DNA from: Candidatus Gastranaerophilales bacterium
GTDB taxonomy: Bacteria; Cyanobacteriota; Vampirovibrionia; Gastranaerophilales; Gastranaerophilaceae
Assembly (NCBI GenBank): GCA_900769645.1
Contig: CAAGHI010000063.1
Coordinates: forward strand, 101,299-165,298
Length of the DNA: 64,000 nt
Direction: 5' to 3'
The stretch's first letter is position 1, and every line of letters starts with the position of its first letter. The notes under the pieces are model-generated. The model ran no database searches. It saw only the letters and a list, made by a program, of their open reading frames with translations, and was not told where the DNA came from. Shown piece after piece: positions 26,808 to 35,700 of this stretch. A program made the translations under genes and the position numbers.

Positions 26808-26860
26808 AATTGTATAGAAAAAGTTCAGTTAGTGGATAAATCGGAGAGTAGAAATAATCA

Positions 26861-27391
26861 GTGAACGTAATTTCGCCTATAAAAAGTATAGAAGAAATCA
26901 ATTTGATAAAGGATTTGTATAAGAAAAAGCAGCAAACCCCTGAACTTGCGATGTTTACGTTGGCTATAAATACCGGTATAGATTTGTCTGAACTTTTAAA
27001 TTTAAAAGTTGAAGATGTAAAAAATAAATTTTATTTGCAAATTGAACCGGAAAAATCAATTCCTTTAGACGAGGACGTAAGAAAATTAATAGCCAATCTT
27101 TCAACAGGTAAGAAAAATTCTGATTTATTGTTTAGTAATAAAAAAGGTAAAAAGGTTGATCGAACAACCGCTTTTTATTCTTTTAAAAACATTTGTTCCG
27201 AATTAGGGTTGAGTGAAAAATATTCTGTTGCATCTTGGCGCAAAACATTTGCGTATCATTACTACAAAAAATATAAGGATTTATCGTTTCTGATGTGGTT
27301 GTTTAATCAACGTTCAACAGAGCAAGCTTTGAATTTTATTGAAGAAAAAGAAGATATGAATTTGAGATTTAAAGAAGGGGTGGCACTATAA
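26861..27391 (+). CDS. Catalytically degenerate tyrosine-recombinase paralogue
   Basis: The 176-residue protein aligns along its length with the recombinase at 26097 (compare RKTFAYHYYKKYKDLSF with RKTFGYHHYKKFKDVAL). The active site is stripped: lead Arg is Asp41 (GIDLSE), the KTGK loop is deleted, His of HxxR is Ala124 (ASWRKTF), the second His is Gln150 (FNQRS) and Tyr is Phe159 (LNFIEE). Only Arg127 remains. It is an intact frame with a GTG start and GGAGAG upstream, so it is probably expressed as a DNA-binding or partner protein, not decaying. The next gene begins at the base after its stop codon. Confidence 0.82.
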   Translation: MNVISPIKSIEEINLIKDLYKKKQQTPELAMFTLAINTGIDLSELLNLKVEDVKNKFYLQIEPEKSIPLDEDVRKLIANLSTGKKNSDLLFSNKKGKKVDRTTAFYSFKNICSELGLSEKYSVASWRKTFAYHYYKKYKDLSFLMWLFNQRSTEQALNFIEEKEDMNLRFKEGVAL

Positions 27392-29677
27392 TTGGGTACA
27401 TATTTTAGAAATTCTTATAATAATATTCCAAGGATAAAGTTTTCAATAATAGTTCCTATATATAATGTTGAAAAGTATTTGCCTCAATGTCTTGATAGCA
27501 TTCTCTCTCAAACGTTAAAAGATTTTGAAGTTATTTGTGTAGATGACGGCTCTACGGATAATTCTTTATTAATTTTGCAAAGTTTTGCAGAAAAAGACTT
27601 TCGTGTAAATATTATTTCGCAAAGAAATCAAGGGGTTGGGATTGCGAGAAATAATGCCTTAAAAGAAGTTAAGGGGAAATATTTGCTATTTGTAGATCCT
27701 GATGATTGGATAGATACAAATGCTTTAGAATTATTGTGGAATAAAGTAGAAGCTACGGAAGCGTCTGTGCTTCAATTTGATTATGCAATATTTAAAGATG
27801 GTTCGTTAAAACAAAAAAATATATATTCTTATAAGATTGCCAAAAAATTTGGATATGATTTAAAAGAAAAAGGGTATTTTAACTGGGAAGTATTTAAGAA
27901 ACGGCTGTTTCGCCAACTAGGGCTTGCAGTTTGGAATCGAGTTTATTTAACAGATTTTGTAAAAGAAAATAATATTAAGTTTGCCTCTAGTAGAATTGGC
28001 GAAGACCATATATTTACAATAAAAGCTCTAATTTTAGCTCCTAAAATTTTTTATTTGAATAAATGCCTATATCATTACAGAAAACGAAAAGCTTCTGCGA
28101 CCAATATGGCTTCAGATGCAAATTTTTCTGCATTTGAAAATGTACAATTAGTTGAAAATTTTTTAAAGGAAAAAGAATTATTTGAATGTTTAAAAGAAGA
28201 GTTTAAGGAATATAAGATAGAAAATCTTGCACACCATTATTGTTGCGTTCCACAAGATAAAATTCAAATTTATATTGATTTATGCAAAAAAATTTTGTCG
28301 CAAGATGAGTTTGCACAGTTCCAAAAGCTGGCATGTAATGTTGAATTATCGACAAAAGAAAAAATCTTTTCATTAAAAAACAGTAAATTAAACGGCATTA
28401 AATATAAAGTTCTTACGATTTTAGGCTATTCAATAAAATTGGGTAATAATCCGAGTAAATGCGATTATAGTTCGAATAAAAATATTAAGAACAGAAGAAA
28501 AAATATTTCATTTATTGGTTTGCCGATTTATAGTATTGAAGATTTTGGAAAAGTTCGAATTCAAAAGTTCTTTGGTGGAATTTTCCTTTCAGAAAAGTAT
28601 CGTTCCGACTCAAAAGAATGTAAGATTTTTAAATTGTTGTATATTCCTTTTCTCAAAAGAGTAGTTGAAAATGATGTTTGCAAGTACTACAGTATGGGAA
28701 TTTTACTTTGTCAAAAACACTTGGCGCAGAGATTTTTTGAAAAATATTTAAAGAATGTTAAATCCAATTATGATGCAGTGTACATTTTACATGCAAATAG
28801 TGGAGAAATCTTTTTATTTTTCGCATATTTATTAAAATTACATTTAAAAAAGAATAAAATCAAAGATCCTTTATTTGTCATTACAAAAAAATATCATATT
28901 GATATTTTGAAGATGTATTACCCAGAAGCAAACTACTTATTTATAGCGAATTTGAAATTAAAGACACAGAGTAATGTATGGAAAACTCCGGATTACAGGT
29001 GTTATATCCTGTTTCCCGGTGCTTATTTTAACAAAATTGAAAAGGATATAAAAAATTATGAAATAGGAAAAGTTCACTATTTTAATAGAATGCTTGAAGA
29101 TCTAAATATTTCAAAAGAAGAGTTGCAAGAAATTCAAACGGTGCATTTGAAAAATCCGGTTGAAAAAATCCAAACTATTACTAATAAGACAAAGTTAAAT
29201 GTTGATAAGTTTGTCATTGTCGCTCCTGAAGCTATAACTTGTGAAGGATTGTCAAAAGCATTTTGGGGGAAATTGGTTGGAAGATTAAAAGATAAAAATT
29301 TCGATATTTTTCTAAACATAACAAATCCTAAGAACATAATTGAAAACACAAAATATTGTGAGTTAAGTTTTGAAGAACTGTATATTTTAGGAGAAAAAGC
29401 TCAGGGTATTATTTCGCTAAGGAGTGGGCTTTCTGAATTTTTATTGCCGACAAAGGTTCCTAATATTGCAATTTATTCAAAATTTAAAAACAGAGGGGAA
29501 GAAAATACATTTTCTGTAGAAAAAGGTATTGAAAGCTTTTCAATGCGCAAACTTCCATTTGTAAATAAAGAAAAAATCTACGAGATTAATGCAGAGCTTT
29601 ATAAAAAGGAAGATGAGCTTGTGGACAAGGTGATGGATATATTGGAAAAAGCGATAGTATTTAAGGAGGAAAAATAA
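27392..29677 (+). CDS. Two-domain glycosyltransferase (GT2 plus GT9-like domain)
   Basis: Residues about 15-330 form a GT-A family 2 transferase: KFSIIVPIYNVEKYL, VDDGSTDNS, GVGIARNNAL and DPDDWID (the DxD-like metal site). Residues about 395-760 form a second domain that resembles the neighbouring 33159 protein and GT9/heptosyltransferase-type folds (YDAVYILHANSGE, VIVAPEA, GIISLRSGLSEFLLPTKVP). It probably adds sugars to a surface glycan at the cytoplasmic face of the membrane. The start is TTG, with AGGGG about ten bases upstream and no gap after the preceding gene. Confidence 0.85.
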   Translation: MGTYFRNSYNNIPRIKFSIIVPIYNVEKYLPQCLDSILSQTLKDFEVICVDDGSTDNSLLILQSFAEKDFRVNIISQRNQGVGIARNNALKEVKGKYLLFVDPDDWIDTNALELLWNKVEATEASVLQFDYAIFKDGSLKQKNIYSYKIAKKFGYDLKEKGYFNWEVFKKRLFRQLGLAVWNRVYLTDFVKENNIKFASSRIGEDHIFTIKALILAPKIFYLNKCLYHYRKRKASATNMASDANFSAFENVQLVENFLKEKELFECLKEEFKEYKIENLAHHYCCVPQDKIQIYIDLCKKILSQDEFAQFQKLACNVELSTKEKIFSLKNSKLNGIKYKVLTILGYSIKLGNNPSKCDYSSNKNIKNRRKNISFIGLPIYSIEDFGKVRIQKFFGGIFLSEKYRSDSKECKIFKLLYIPFLKRVVENDVCKYYSMGILLCQKHLAQRFFEKYLKNVKSNYDAVYILHANSGEIFLFFAYLLKLHLKKNKIKDPLFVITKKYHIDILKMYYPEANYLFIANLKLKTQSNVWKTPDYRCYILFPGAYFNKIEKDIKNYEIGKVHYFNRMLEDLNISKEELQEIQTVHLKNPVEKIQTITNKTKLNVDKFVIVAPEAITCEGLSKAFWGKLVGRLKDKNFDIFLNITNPKNIIENTKYCELSFEELYILGEKAQGIISLRSGLSEFLLPTKVPNIAIYSKFKNRGEENTFSVEKGIESFSMRKLPFVNKEKIYEINAELYKKEDELVDKVMDILEKAIVFKEEK

Positions 29678-29680
29678 AAA

Positions 29681-31180
29681 ATGAAAATTATCATTCAAGC
29701 TGGTGGTAAAGGAACAAGGTTAGAACACTTAACATATAATAGACCAAAATGTTTGGTGCCTGTACATAACAGACCGATGATATTTCATCTTTTTAACAAG
29801 TATAAAGATGCTGAGTTTGTTGTAATTGGGGATTATAAATTTGATGTTTTAGAAAAATATCTTGCGACATTTGCAAAAGATGTAAACTATAAAATCGTTC
29901 GAGCAACCGGAACCGGAAATATATGCGGAATAAAACAAGCACTTGAATTCATTTCAGATAACGAAAAATTTATGTTAATTTGGTCTGATTTGATTTTATC
30001 AGAAGAATTTAAGCCTGAAGAATTACCAACTGGCAATTATGTTGGAATTTTAGAAGGTCAAACTTGTTCTTGGAGCTTTATTGACGGGAAATTGGATAAA
30101 GTCGCTTCTGACAAATTTGGTGTAGCAGGTTGTTTTGTATTTGAAAACAAATCTGCATTCAAAGATATACCATTATCAGGTTCTTTTACAACTTGGCTTA
30201 AAGAAAGTGGAATTCCTTTAAAGGCAATGAAAATGCCTGCTTGTCCGGAAGTCGGAACTTTGGAAGCAATTGATAACTTGAAGGATACTCAAAATCGTTG
30301 TCGCCCTTATAACAAAATGGAATTTACTGATGGCAAGGTTATAAAAACTGGTTTGACAGAAGAAGGTAAAAAACTGATTGATAGAGAGGTCGTTTGGTAT
30401 AAAAAAATGGTGGAATACGGATTTACATCAATTCCAAAAATCTATTCTTATGACCCTCTTACAATGGAAAAGATTGACGGTACAAATATTTTTCAGGCAA
30501 ATTTAACTGATGAACAAAAAGCTAAAATTACTGATAATTTGATAGATTCTGTAAATAAAATGCACAGTTTTGAAACAAAACTTTCTGATAAAGAGGACTT
30601 GATTAAAGAATACTATACCAAAACAATTGACAGATTGAATAGTATTAAATCTGCAATTCCGTTTGCTGATAGTGAGTATATTACAATTAATGGAAAAACT
30701 TGCAAAAATCCGATTGTGTTTCAAAAACAATTTAAAGATGCTGTTGAAGAAAAATTACTTGATACAGTATTTTGTCCAATCCATGGTGATTGTACTTTGA
30801 CTAATACAATGGTTGATAAAAATAATAATATTTATTTTATTGATGCAAGAGGATATTTTGGTAAACAAGTTGTTTTAGGCGATATTCGTTACGATTGGGC
30901 AAAATTATATTACTCAATGTGTGGCAATTTCGACAGATTTAATGTTAAAGACTTTAGATTAAAAATTTCAGACAATGATGTCCTCTTTGAAATCAAATCT
31001 AATGGCTGGGAAGATTTAACCGAAAAAGTTTTGGCAAATATGAAAAATTGCAAAGTTAGAGATATTCAATTTATACACGCTATTATTTGGCTTTCTCTAG
31101 CAAGCCACTGTTGGGAAGATTACGACTCAATGTGCTTGGCATTTTATAACGGTATGTATTTAGTAAGTGATTTTATTTAA
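29681..31180 (+). CDS. Nucleotidyltransferase/kinase fusion for an activated sugar or alcohol
   Basis: The N-terminal domain (about 1-225) is a sugar nucleotidyltransferase with IIQAGGKGTRLEHLTYNRPK and the metal Asp in LIWSDLIL. The C-terminal domain (about 235-499) is an aminoglycoside-phosphotransferase/choline-kinase fold with HGDCTLTNTMVD (catalytic loop) and YFIDARGYFG (the DFG-like metal site, here DARG). One protein could therefore phosphorylate a sugar or alcohol and then load it on NDP. The substrate is not known; capsule loci of other bacteria carry similar fusions next to small HAD phosphatases, as here. Confidence 0.85.
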   Translation: MKIIIQAGGKGTRLEHLTYNRPKCLVPVHNRPMIFHLFNKYKDAEFVVIGDYKFDVLEKYLATFAKDVNYKIVRATGTGNICGIKQALEFISDNEKFMLIWSDLILSEEFKPEELPTGNYVGILEGQTCSWSFIDGKLDKVASDKFGVAGCFVFENKSAFKDIPLSGSFTTWLKESGIPLKAMKMPACPEVGTLEAIDNLKDTQNRCRPYNKMEFTDGKVIKTGLTEEGKKLIDREVVWYKKMVEYGFTSIPKIYSYDPLTMEKIDGTNIFQANLTDEQKAKITDNLIDSVNKMHSFETKLSDKEDLIKEYYTKTIDRLNSIKSAIPFADSEYITINGKTCKNPIVFQKQFKDAVEEKLLDTVFCPIHGDCTLTNTMVDKNNNIYFIDARGYFGKQVVLGDIRYDWAKLYYSMCGNFDRFNVKDFRLKISDNDVLFEIKSNGWEDLTEKVLANMKNCKVRDIQFIHAIIWLSLASHCWEDYDSMCLAFYNGMYLVSDFI

Positions 31181-31189
31181 GAGGTGCTT

Positions 31190-31576
31190 ATGCTTAAAGA
31201 AAAACAACAATTGAGAATATCTCCGCTTGGACATAGTTGGATTTTAGATTTTGACGGTACGCTTGTTGAACATAATGGCTACAAGACAGGTGATGACAAG
31301 TTTTTACCAGGGGTAAAAGAGTTTTTGCAATCTATTCCTAAAGACGATTTTGTTTTGATTATGACCGCTAGAGAAAAAGATGCTAAAGAAAAAACGGTCA
31401 AATTTTTGAATGAAAACGGGATTAGATTTAATGAAATTCTTTTTGAAATGCCAATGGGTGAAAGAATTTTGATAAATGATGACAAACCGTCTGGGTTGAG
31501 ATGTGCTTATGCAATAACTCCAACTAGAAATCAAGGGTTAGAAAATTTAGATGTAATTGTAGATGAAAACTTATAA
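31190..31576 (+). CDS. Small HAD-family phosphatase
   Basis: The 128-residue HAD hydrolase has LDFDGTLVEH (nucleophile and acid Asp), the Thr motif in LIMTAREKDA and the metal-binding acidic motif ILINDDKPSG. There is no large cap domain, so it would act on a small phosphorylated sugar or polyol. The ATG at 31190 is chosen over GTG at 31184 because GAGGTG is correctly spaced to it. It lies nine bases after the preceding stop and nine before the isomerase gene. Confidence 0.82.
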   Translation: MLKEKQQLRISPLGHSWILDFDGTLVEHNGYKTGDDKFLPGVKEFLQSIPKDDFVLIMTAREKDAKEKTVKFLNENGIRFNEILFEMPMGERILINDDKPSGLRCAYAITPTRNQGLENLDVIVDENL

Positions 31577-31585
31577 GGAGCAATA

Positions 31586-32473
31586 ATGTTAATTATTAAA
31601 ACAATGATTCATGAAACAATTTGGGGTGGAGATAGATTAACTTCATATTCAAATACTAATAGCAAAAAGATTGGACACTTATATTCACTTATTTCAAATG
31701 GGGAACTGGAAAGTGAAATCTTGAATGGCGAATATAAAGGACAACTGTTCAGAAAATATTTTGACGATAACAAAGCAAAATTTGGATTAGCAAAATATAA
31801 AGAATTACCATTTTTGTTGGCTTTGGTTGATGCTACAGATGATTTGAGTTTGCAAGTACACCCTGATGATGAAGTAGCGAAAGAACTTGAAAATGCAGAT
31901 TTTGGTAAAAATGAATCTTGGTATTTTTTAGAAGTTCCAAAAAGTGGGAAAATTTATGATGGTTGCAAAGCCAAAAATTCTCAAGAATTGCGAGAAAAAG
32001 TTGCACAAGGCAAATACGATGATGTTATTGACTATTTGAATGTTGAAGTTGGAAGCTATGTTTATATAGAAGCTGGTACAATGCACGCAATGTCAGCAGG
32101 AAGCCTTGTTTATGAGATTGAAGAAAATTGTAATGCAACTTATAGAGTTTATGATTTCGATAGAATTGACAAAGATGGCAAAAAACGCCCTCTTCAAACA
32201 GAAGCGGCTTTAAAATCAATTCATGTAGATAAAAAATCTGTTGCTCAAAAATATGATAGAGAAAAGGTTGAAAGATTATATGCAACAAATCTTTTCACAT
32301 ATAAAAAAGAGTATACAAATAAATCAAATACAATCGAATGTTTAACAGTTTTGAATGGCAAATCTGAAGTGGAAGGTTTTACTGTTCAAAAAGGAACAAC
32401 CATTGTTTTGGAACCGAATGAAACAGTTAAGTTAAATGAGTCCGACTTTATTGTCGCAAGAGCGTTGGTGTAA
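31586..32473 (+). CDS. manA: Class I mannose-6-phosphate isomerase
   Basis: Interconverts mannose 6-phosphate and fructose 6-phosphate. It belongs to the short Firmicute-type class (295 residues). The zinc site is visible: LQVHPDDEVA (Gln and His), the Glu in LVYEIEENCNATYRVYD and the His in AGTMHAMSAG. ATG with an AAGGAG ribosome site. Its place between a HAD phosphatase and a pentulose/hexulose-phosphate epimerase suggests it feeds a dedicated surface-sugar pathway. Confidence 0.93.
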   Translation: MLIIKTMIHETIWGGDRLTSYSNTNSKKIGHLYSLISNGELESEILNGEYKGQLFRKYFDDNKAKFGLAKYKELPFLLALVDATDDLSLQVHPDDEVAKELENADFGKNESWYFLEVPKSGKIYDGCKAKNSQELREKVAQGKYDDVIDYLNVEVGSYVYIEAGTMHAMSAGSLVYEIEENCNATYRVYDFDRIDKDGKKRPLQTEAALKSIHVDKKSVAQKYDREKVERLYATNLFTYKKEYTNKSNTIECLTVLNGKSEVEGFTVQKGTTIVLEPNETVKLNESDFIVARALV

Positions 32474-32485
32474 GGAGGTAGTGAG

Positions 32486-33148
32486 TTGAGCATAGAATTA
32501 TCAGCTTCAATGATGTGTGCAAATTATGCCTGCTTAAGAGATGAGGTGAAAAATCTTGAAGATGCAGGGATTGATATTTTTCATATAGATATAATGGACG
32601 GAAGTTTTGTTGATAACTTTGGAATGGGTTATCAGGACATGGCTTTTATCAAAAACAATACGAACAAACTTGTTGAGGCACATTTGATGGTAAGAAAGCC
32701 ATACAACTATTTGGATATTTTGTTTAACTTGGGCATTGATATTATTTATATTCACCCAGAAGTTGATCCTGACCCTGCGACAACTATTGAAAAAATTCAT
32801 CAACACGGAGCAATTGCTGGTATTGCGATTAATCCGGGGACTGCAATTTCTACAATAGAAGAATTGCTGAATACAGTGGATAGAGTTCTTGTTTTGGGGG
32901 TGAACCCAGGACATGCCGGACGAAAATATCAACCCTATGTGGATAGAAAAATAGAACGTTTGTTGGAACTAAAAAGAATTTTTAATTTCGAAATAGAACT
33001 TGATGGAGCGGTGACACCAGAACGAATTGCTCAGTGGCAACCTCGTGGAGTGAAAAGTTTTGTCCTTGGTACAGCTACATTGTTTAAAAAAGATAATACT
33101 TATAGAGATATAATTGATAAACTAAACAAAGTGTTGGTAACAAAATAA
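32486..33148 (+). CDS. Ribulose-phosphate/allulose-phosphate 3-epimerase family protein
   Basis: A TIM-barrel epimerase of 220 residues. Typical motifs: SASMMCANYACL (active-site Ser and metal region), HIDIMDGSFV (metal His/Asp), EAHLMV, LGVNPGHAGRKYQPY (phosphate loop) and the catalytic Asp in IELDGAVTPE. The divergent first motif and ending fit D-allulose-6-phosphate 3-epimerase (AlsE-like) as well as Rpe. Given the adjacent isomerase, an epimerised ketose phosphate is a plausible product for the fused kinase/nucleotidyltransferase. The start is TTG with AAGGAGG seven bases upstream. Confidence 0.88.
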   Translation: MSIELSASMMCANYACLRDEVKNLEDAGIDIFHIDIMDGSFVDNFGMGYQDMAFIKNNTNKLVEAHLMVRKPYNYLDILFNLGIDIIYIHPEVDPDPATTIEKIHQHGAIAGIAINPGTAISTIEELLNTVDRVLVLGVNPGHAGRKYQPYVDRKIERLLELKRIFNFEIELDGAVTPERIAQWQPRGVKSFVLGTATLFKKDNTYRDIIDKLNKVLVTK

Positions 33149-33158
33149 GGAGTTATGT

Positions 33159-34226
33159 GTGGATAGAATAATTGATAAGTCTAACTTAAATAATATGGGC
33201 TTTATAAATGCAAGGATATTAGTATTGTTTATTAAATTTCTAATTTTCTTAATAAATATAATTGTTGTAGTTAAGCCGGTTAGGATAAAAATAAGAAAAA
33301 AGTTATTTAATTTAATTAATAAAATATTTTTAAAAGAGGTTAAAAAAGAAATAAAAAATATTAGAAGCAAATATTCTGACTATTATATCTTTTCGTTGTT
33401 CTTTCCATTGGGAGATCTTGGGATCGCTTGCTCTTTAATGAAAATATTTAAAAATAAAAATAATAAAAAAATATTGGTAATTGTAAATGATAAAAACAGG
33501 GCTAGAGTTGCAAGCTTGTTTCCATCTATAGATAAAATAATGATTGTACATCCTTTTGTATATGATTACATTTATAATAATCCTGAATTTAAAATTAAAA
33601 AAGGTCGAATTTATGAAATAAATCATTGGAAATTTTATGATGCACCAAAGTATAAATCAAAGAATTTTTTAGAGCTTTATGCTCATATGCTAGGATTAAA
33701 AGAGTGGGAAAATTTTGAATCTCCTGTTTTTTCTGAAATGTTAGTTGATAATGTCATGAAAATTATTGAAAAAAAACATATAGATATAAGAAAAACTGTG
33801 TTTATTGCAAAAGATTCAAATTCATTTAATTGTAAATTAATAGATGAAAATTTTTGGATAAATAAAGCTAAATATTATAAAAATATGGGGTATGAGGTTG
33901 TATTTAATTCGAAGAAAAAGTCTTTTCAAGGATATAAAACAATATTTTTACCAATGCATGAACAATTGTATTTTTGTTCTTTATGTAAAAAGGTTGTTGC
34001 AATTCGAAGTGGTTTCAATGATTTGTTAGGATTAATGAAATTGGACAATCTAGAGATATATTACCCAAAAACTATGTTTTTTGGTTCAATAAAAAAAATA
34101 GATCAACTTTGTGAGTTTAAGCGAGCATTTTTTGATGATGAAAGTAAAAATTTTAATGAAAATATGTATAGAATAACATCTTTAAATATGTTTAACTTAA
34201 AACATGTAGAGGAATACATATTATAA
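33159..34226 (+). CDS. GT9-like (heptosyltransferase-type) protein
   Basis: The N-terminus has a hydrophobic stretch (about 20-40). The core shows the GT9 pattern FSLFFPLGDLGIACSLMKIF and, near the end, KKVVAIRSGFNDLLGLMKLD, which corresponds to the GIISLRSGLSEFLLPTK block of the 27392 protein. Very AT-rich, more so than the neighbouring housekeeping genes, which hints at horizontal origin. GTG start with AAGGAG six bases upstream; the ATG at 33155 is out because it hits a stop after two codons. It is the last gene of the island. Confidence 0.7.
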   Translation: MDRIIDKSNLNNMGFINARILVLFIKFLIFLINIIVVVKPVRIKIRKKLFNLINKIFLKEVKKEIKNIRSKYSDYYIFSLFFPLGDLGIACSLMKIFKNKNNKKILVIVNDKNRARVASLFPSIDKIMIVHPFVYDYIYNNPEFKIKKGRIYEINHWKFYDAPKYKSKNFLELYAHMLGLKEWENFESPVFSEMLVDNVMKIIEKKHIDIRKTVFIAKDSNSFNCKLIDENFWINKAKYYKNMGYEVVFNSKKKSFQGYKTIFLPMHEQLYFCSLCKKVVAIRSGFNDLLGLMKLDNLEIYYPKTMFFGSIKKIDQLCEFKRAFFDDESKNFNENMYRITSLNMFNLKHVEEYIL

Positions 34227-34243
34227 TTATTTTTAATTTAATT

Positions 34244-34271
34244 GTTGGTCGGATTTATTAATTTGACCAAC
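34244..34271. terminator. Probable terminator between the glycan operon and the antiporter gene
   Basis: Stem GTTGGTC / GACCAAC with a 14-base loop lies between converging genes, with T-rich DNA to the right. No clean T run, so the call is moderate. Confidence 0.45.
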
Positions 34272-34300
34272 GATTGTTATTTTGGATATTTTTTTGTAGT

Positions 34301-35599
34301 TTAAAACAAAATTACCGCAAGAAGTGCAAATAAAATCAATGGAATGTTGTAGTGCAAAAATGTTGGAATACATGTGTCTTTTATGTGTTCATGTTGCCCA
34401 TCTATATTCAAACCTTGAGTTGGCCCAAGAGTTGTTCCGGAAGCAGGGGAACCGGCATCTCCCAACGCAGCGGCAGCCGCAAATACGGCAATTGCTTCCA
34501 AAGGATTAAACCCTAAATGTATAAATATTGGCACAAAAAGTACCGCCAAAATTGGGATTGTGCCGAAAGATGTTCCAATTCCAATCGTAATAAACAAACC
34601 GACAATCAACATTAAAAATGCAGCCAAAAGTTTTGACCCCATCATAAATGGAATTAATCCGTTAACTAAACTATCAATTGCTCCAGTAGATTGTAAAACT
34701 CCAGCAAATCCTGCGGCAACAAGCATTACAAATGCAACATAGCCCATAAGCCCAATGCCTTCGTTTATTAAAATATCCATCTTTTCAGGGTCTATTGCGC
34801 GAGTCCCAAAAATTATTGTTAAACCAATCAATGCTCCAAGTGGCAAAGATTTTGTCCAAAGCTGAACTCCCAATGTCACAACAGCAGCAAATAAAGTTAT
34901 ATAGTGACTTCCTGTAAATCTGAGAGAACGACGGCGTTCTTCTCTGAATTGGATATTTTCATATTCTCTTGGTTTTCTGTAAGACACAAATACAGCCCAT
35001 AAAAGTCCGCACAATAATCCGACCCCTAAAATCCAAACTGATTTCCAAATATCATTTACAGTGACAGGCATGCCGTTTGTTGTCATATTGTCAGCCAAAA
35101 GTCTTTGAAATATTAGTCCAAAGCCGGCAGGAAATACAATATAAGGTGTCACCAACCCAAATGCCAAAGCACAAGCCACAGCACGTCTATCCAATTTCAA
35201 CTTGTTCATAAGGTGAATGAGCGGTGGAATTATAACAGGAATAAATGCAATATGAACAGGGATAAGGTTTTGTGATGCACAAGCAAGCAACGTTAAAACT
35301 AAAAGTAGCATAAACTTGTTATTTTTTATCAACAGCGTAATTCGTTTTGCCAAAACATCTGCAAGCCCTGTATGTGCCATTGCAGCGGCAAAAGTTCCGA
35401 GCAAAATGTAACTTAAAGCAGTTTCGCTGTTTTGTCCCATGCCGTTAATAAATACGTCCATAATCTGACCTGCGTGCATGCCGGCTACTTTTCCGGCGAC
35501 AATTGCAGATACAAGCAACGCAAGCAAAACATTGACTCTGCAAAGACAAAGTACACAAAGAAGTATTACTGATATAATTATCGGGTTGAGTATAAACAT
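34301..35599 (-). CDS. Na+/H+ antiporter-family transporter (YuiF-like)
   Basis: The 432-residue polytopic protein has about 11-12 helices and the NhaC/ion-transporter superfamily layout. Family-like blocks are ILLGTFAAAMAHTGLADVLAK, ASQNLIPVHIAFIPVIIPPL, GIGTSFGTIPILAVLFVP and ALGDAGSPASGTTLGPT. The YuiF group is annotated as sodium/proton antiporter or amino-acid transporter; I cannot choose a substrate. The ribosome site is weak. It stands alone, convergent with the glycan operon. Confidence 0.85.
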   Translation of the reverse strand: MFILNPIIISVILLCVLCLCRVNVLLALLVSAIVAGKVAGMHAGQIMDVFINGMGQNSETALSYILLGTFAAAMAHTGLADVLAKRITLLIKNNKFMLLLVLTLLACASQNLIPVHIAFIPVIIPPLIHLMNKLKLDRRAVACALAFGLVTPYIVFPAGFGLIFQRLLADNMTTNGMPVTVNDIWKSVWILGVGLLCGLLWAVFVSYRKPREYENIQFREERRRSLRFTGSHYITLFAAVVTLGVQLWTKSLPLGALIGLTIIFGTRAIDPEKMDILINEGIGLMGYVAFVMLVAAGFAGVLQSTGAIDSLVNGLIPFMMGSKLLAAFLMLIVGLFITIGIGTSFGTIPILAVLFVPIFIHLGFNPLEAIAVFAAAAALGDAGSPASGTTLGPTQGLNIDGQHEHIKDTCIPTFLHYNIPLILFALLAVILF

Positions 35600-35700
35600 G
35601 GTTTTAGTAAATAGTGAGGGGTGAGTAGTGAATTGTGCGTTACATAAATGATTTTCATAAATAGTTTTCGCTTCTTCAAAACTGTCACGTTGTAACTATT

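Noticed and set aside
26097..27391. Prophage or integrative element integrases
   Set aside because: No phage, transfer or replication genes nearby, both proteins lack the core-binding domain of integrases, and no tRNA attachment site is adjacent.
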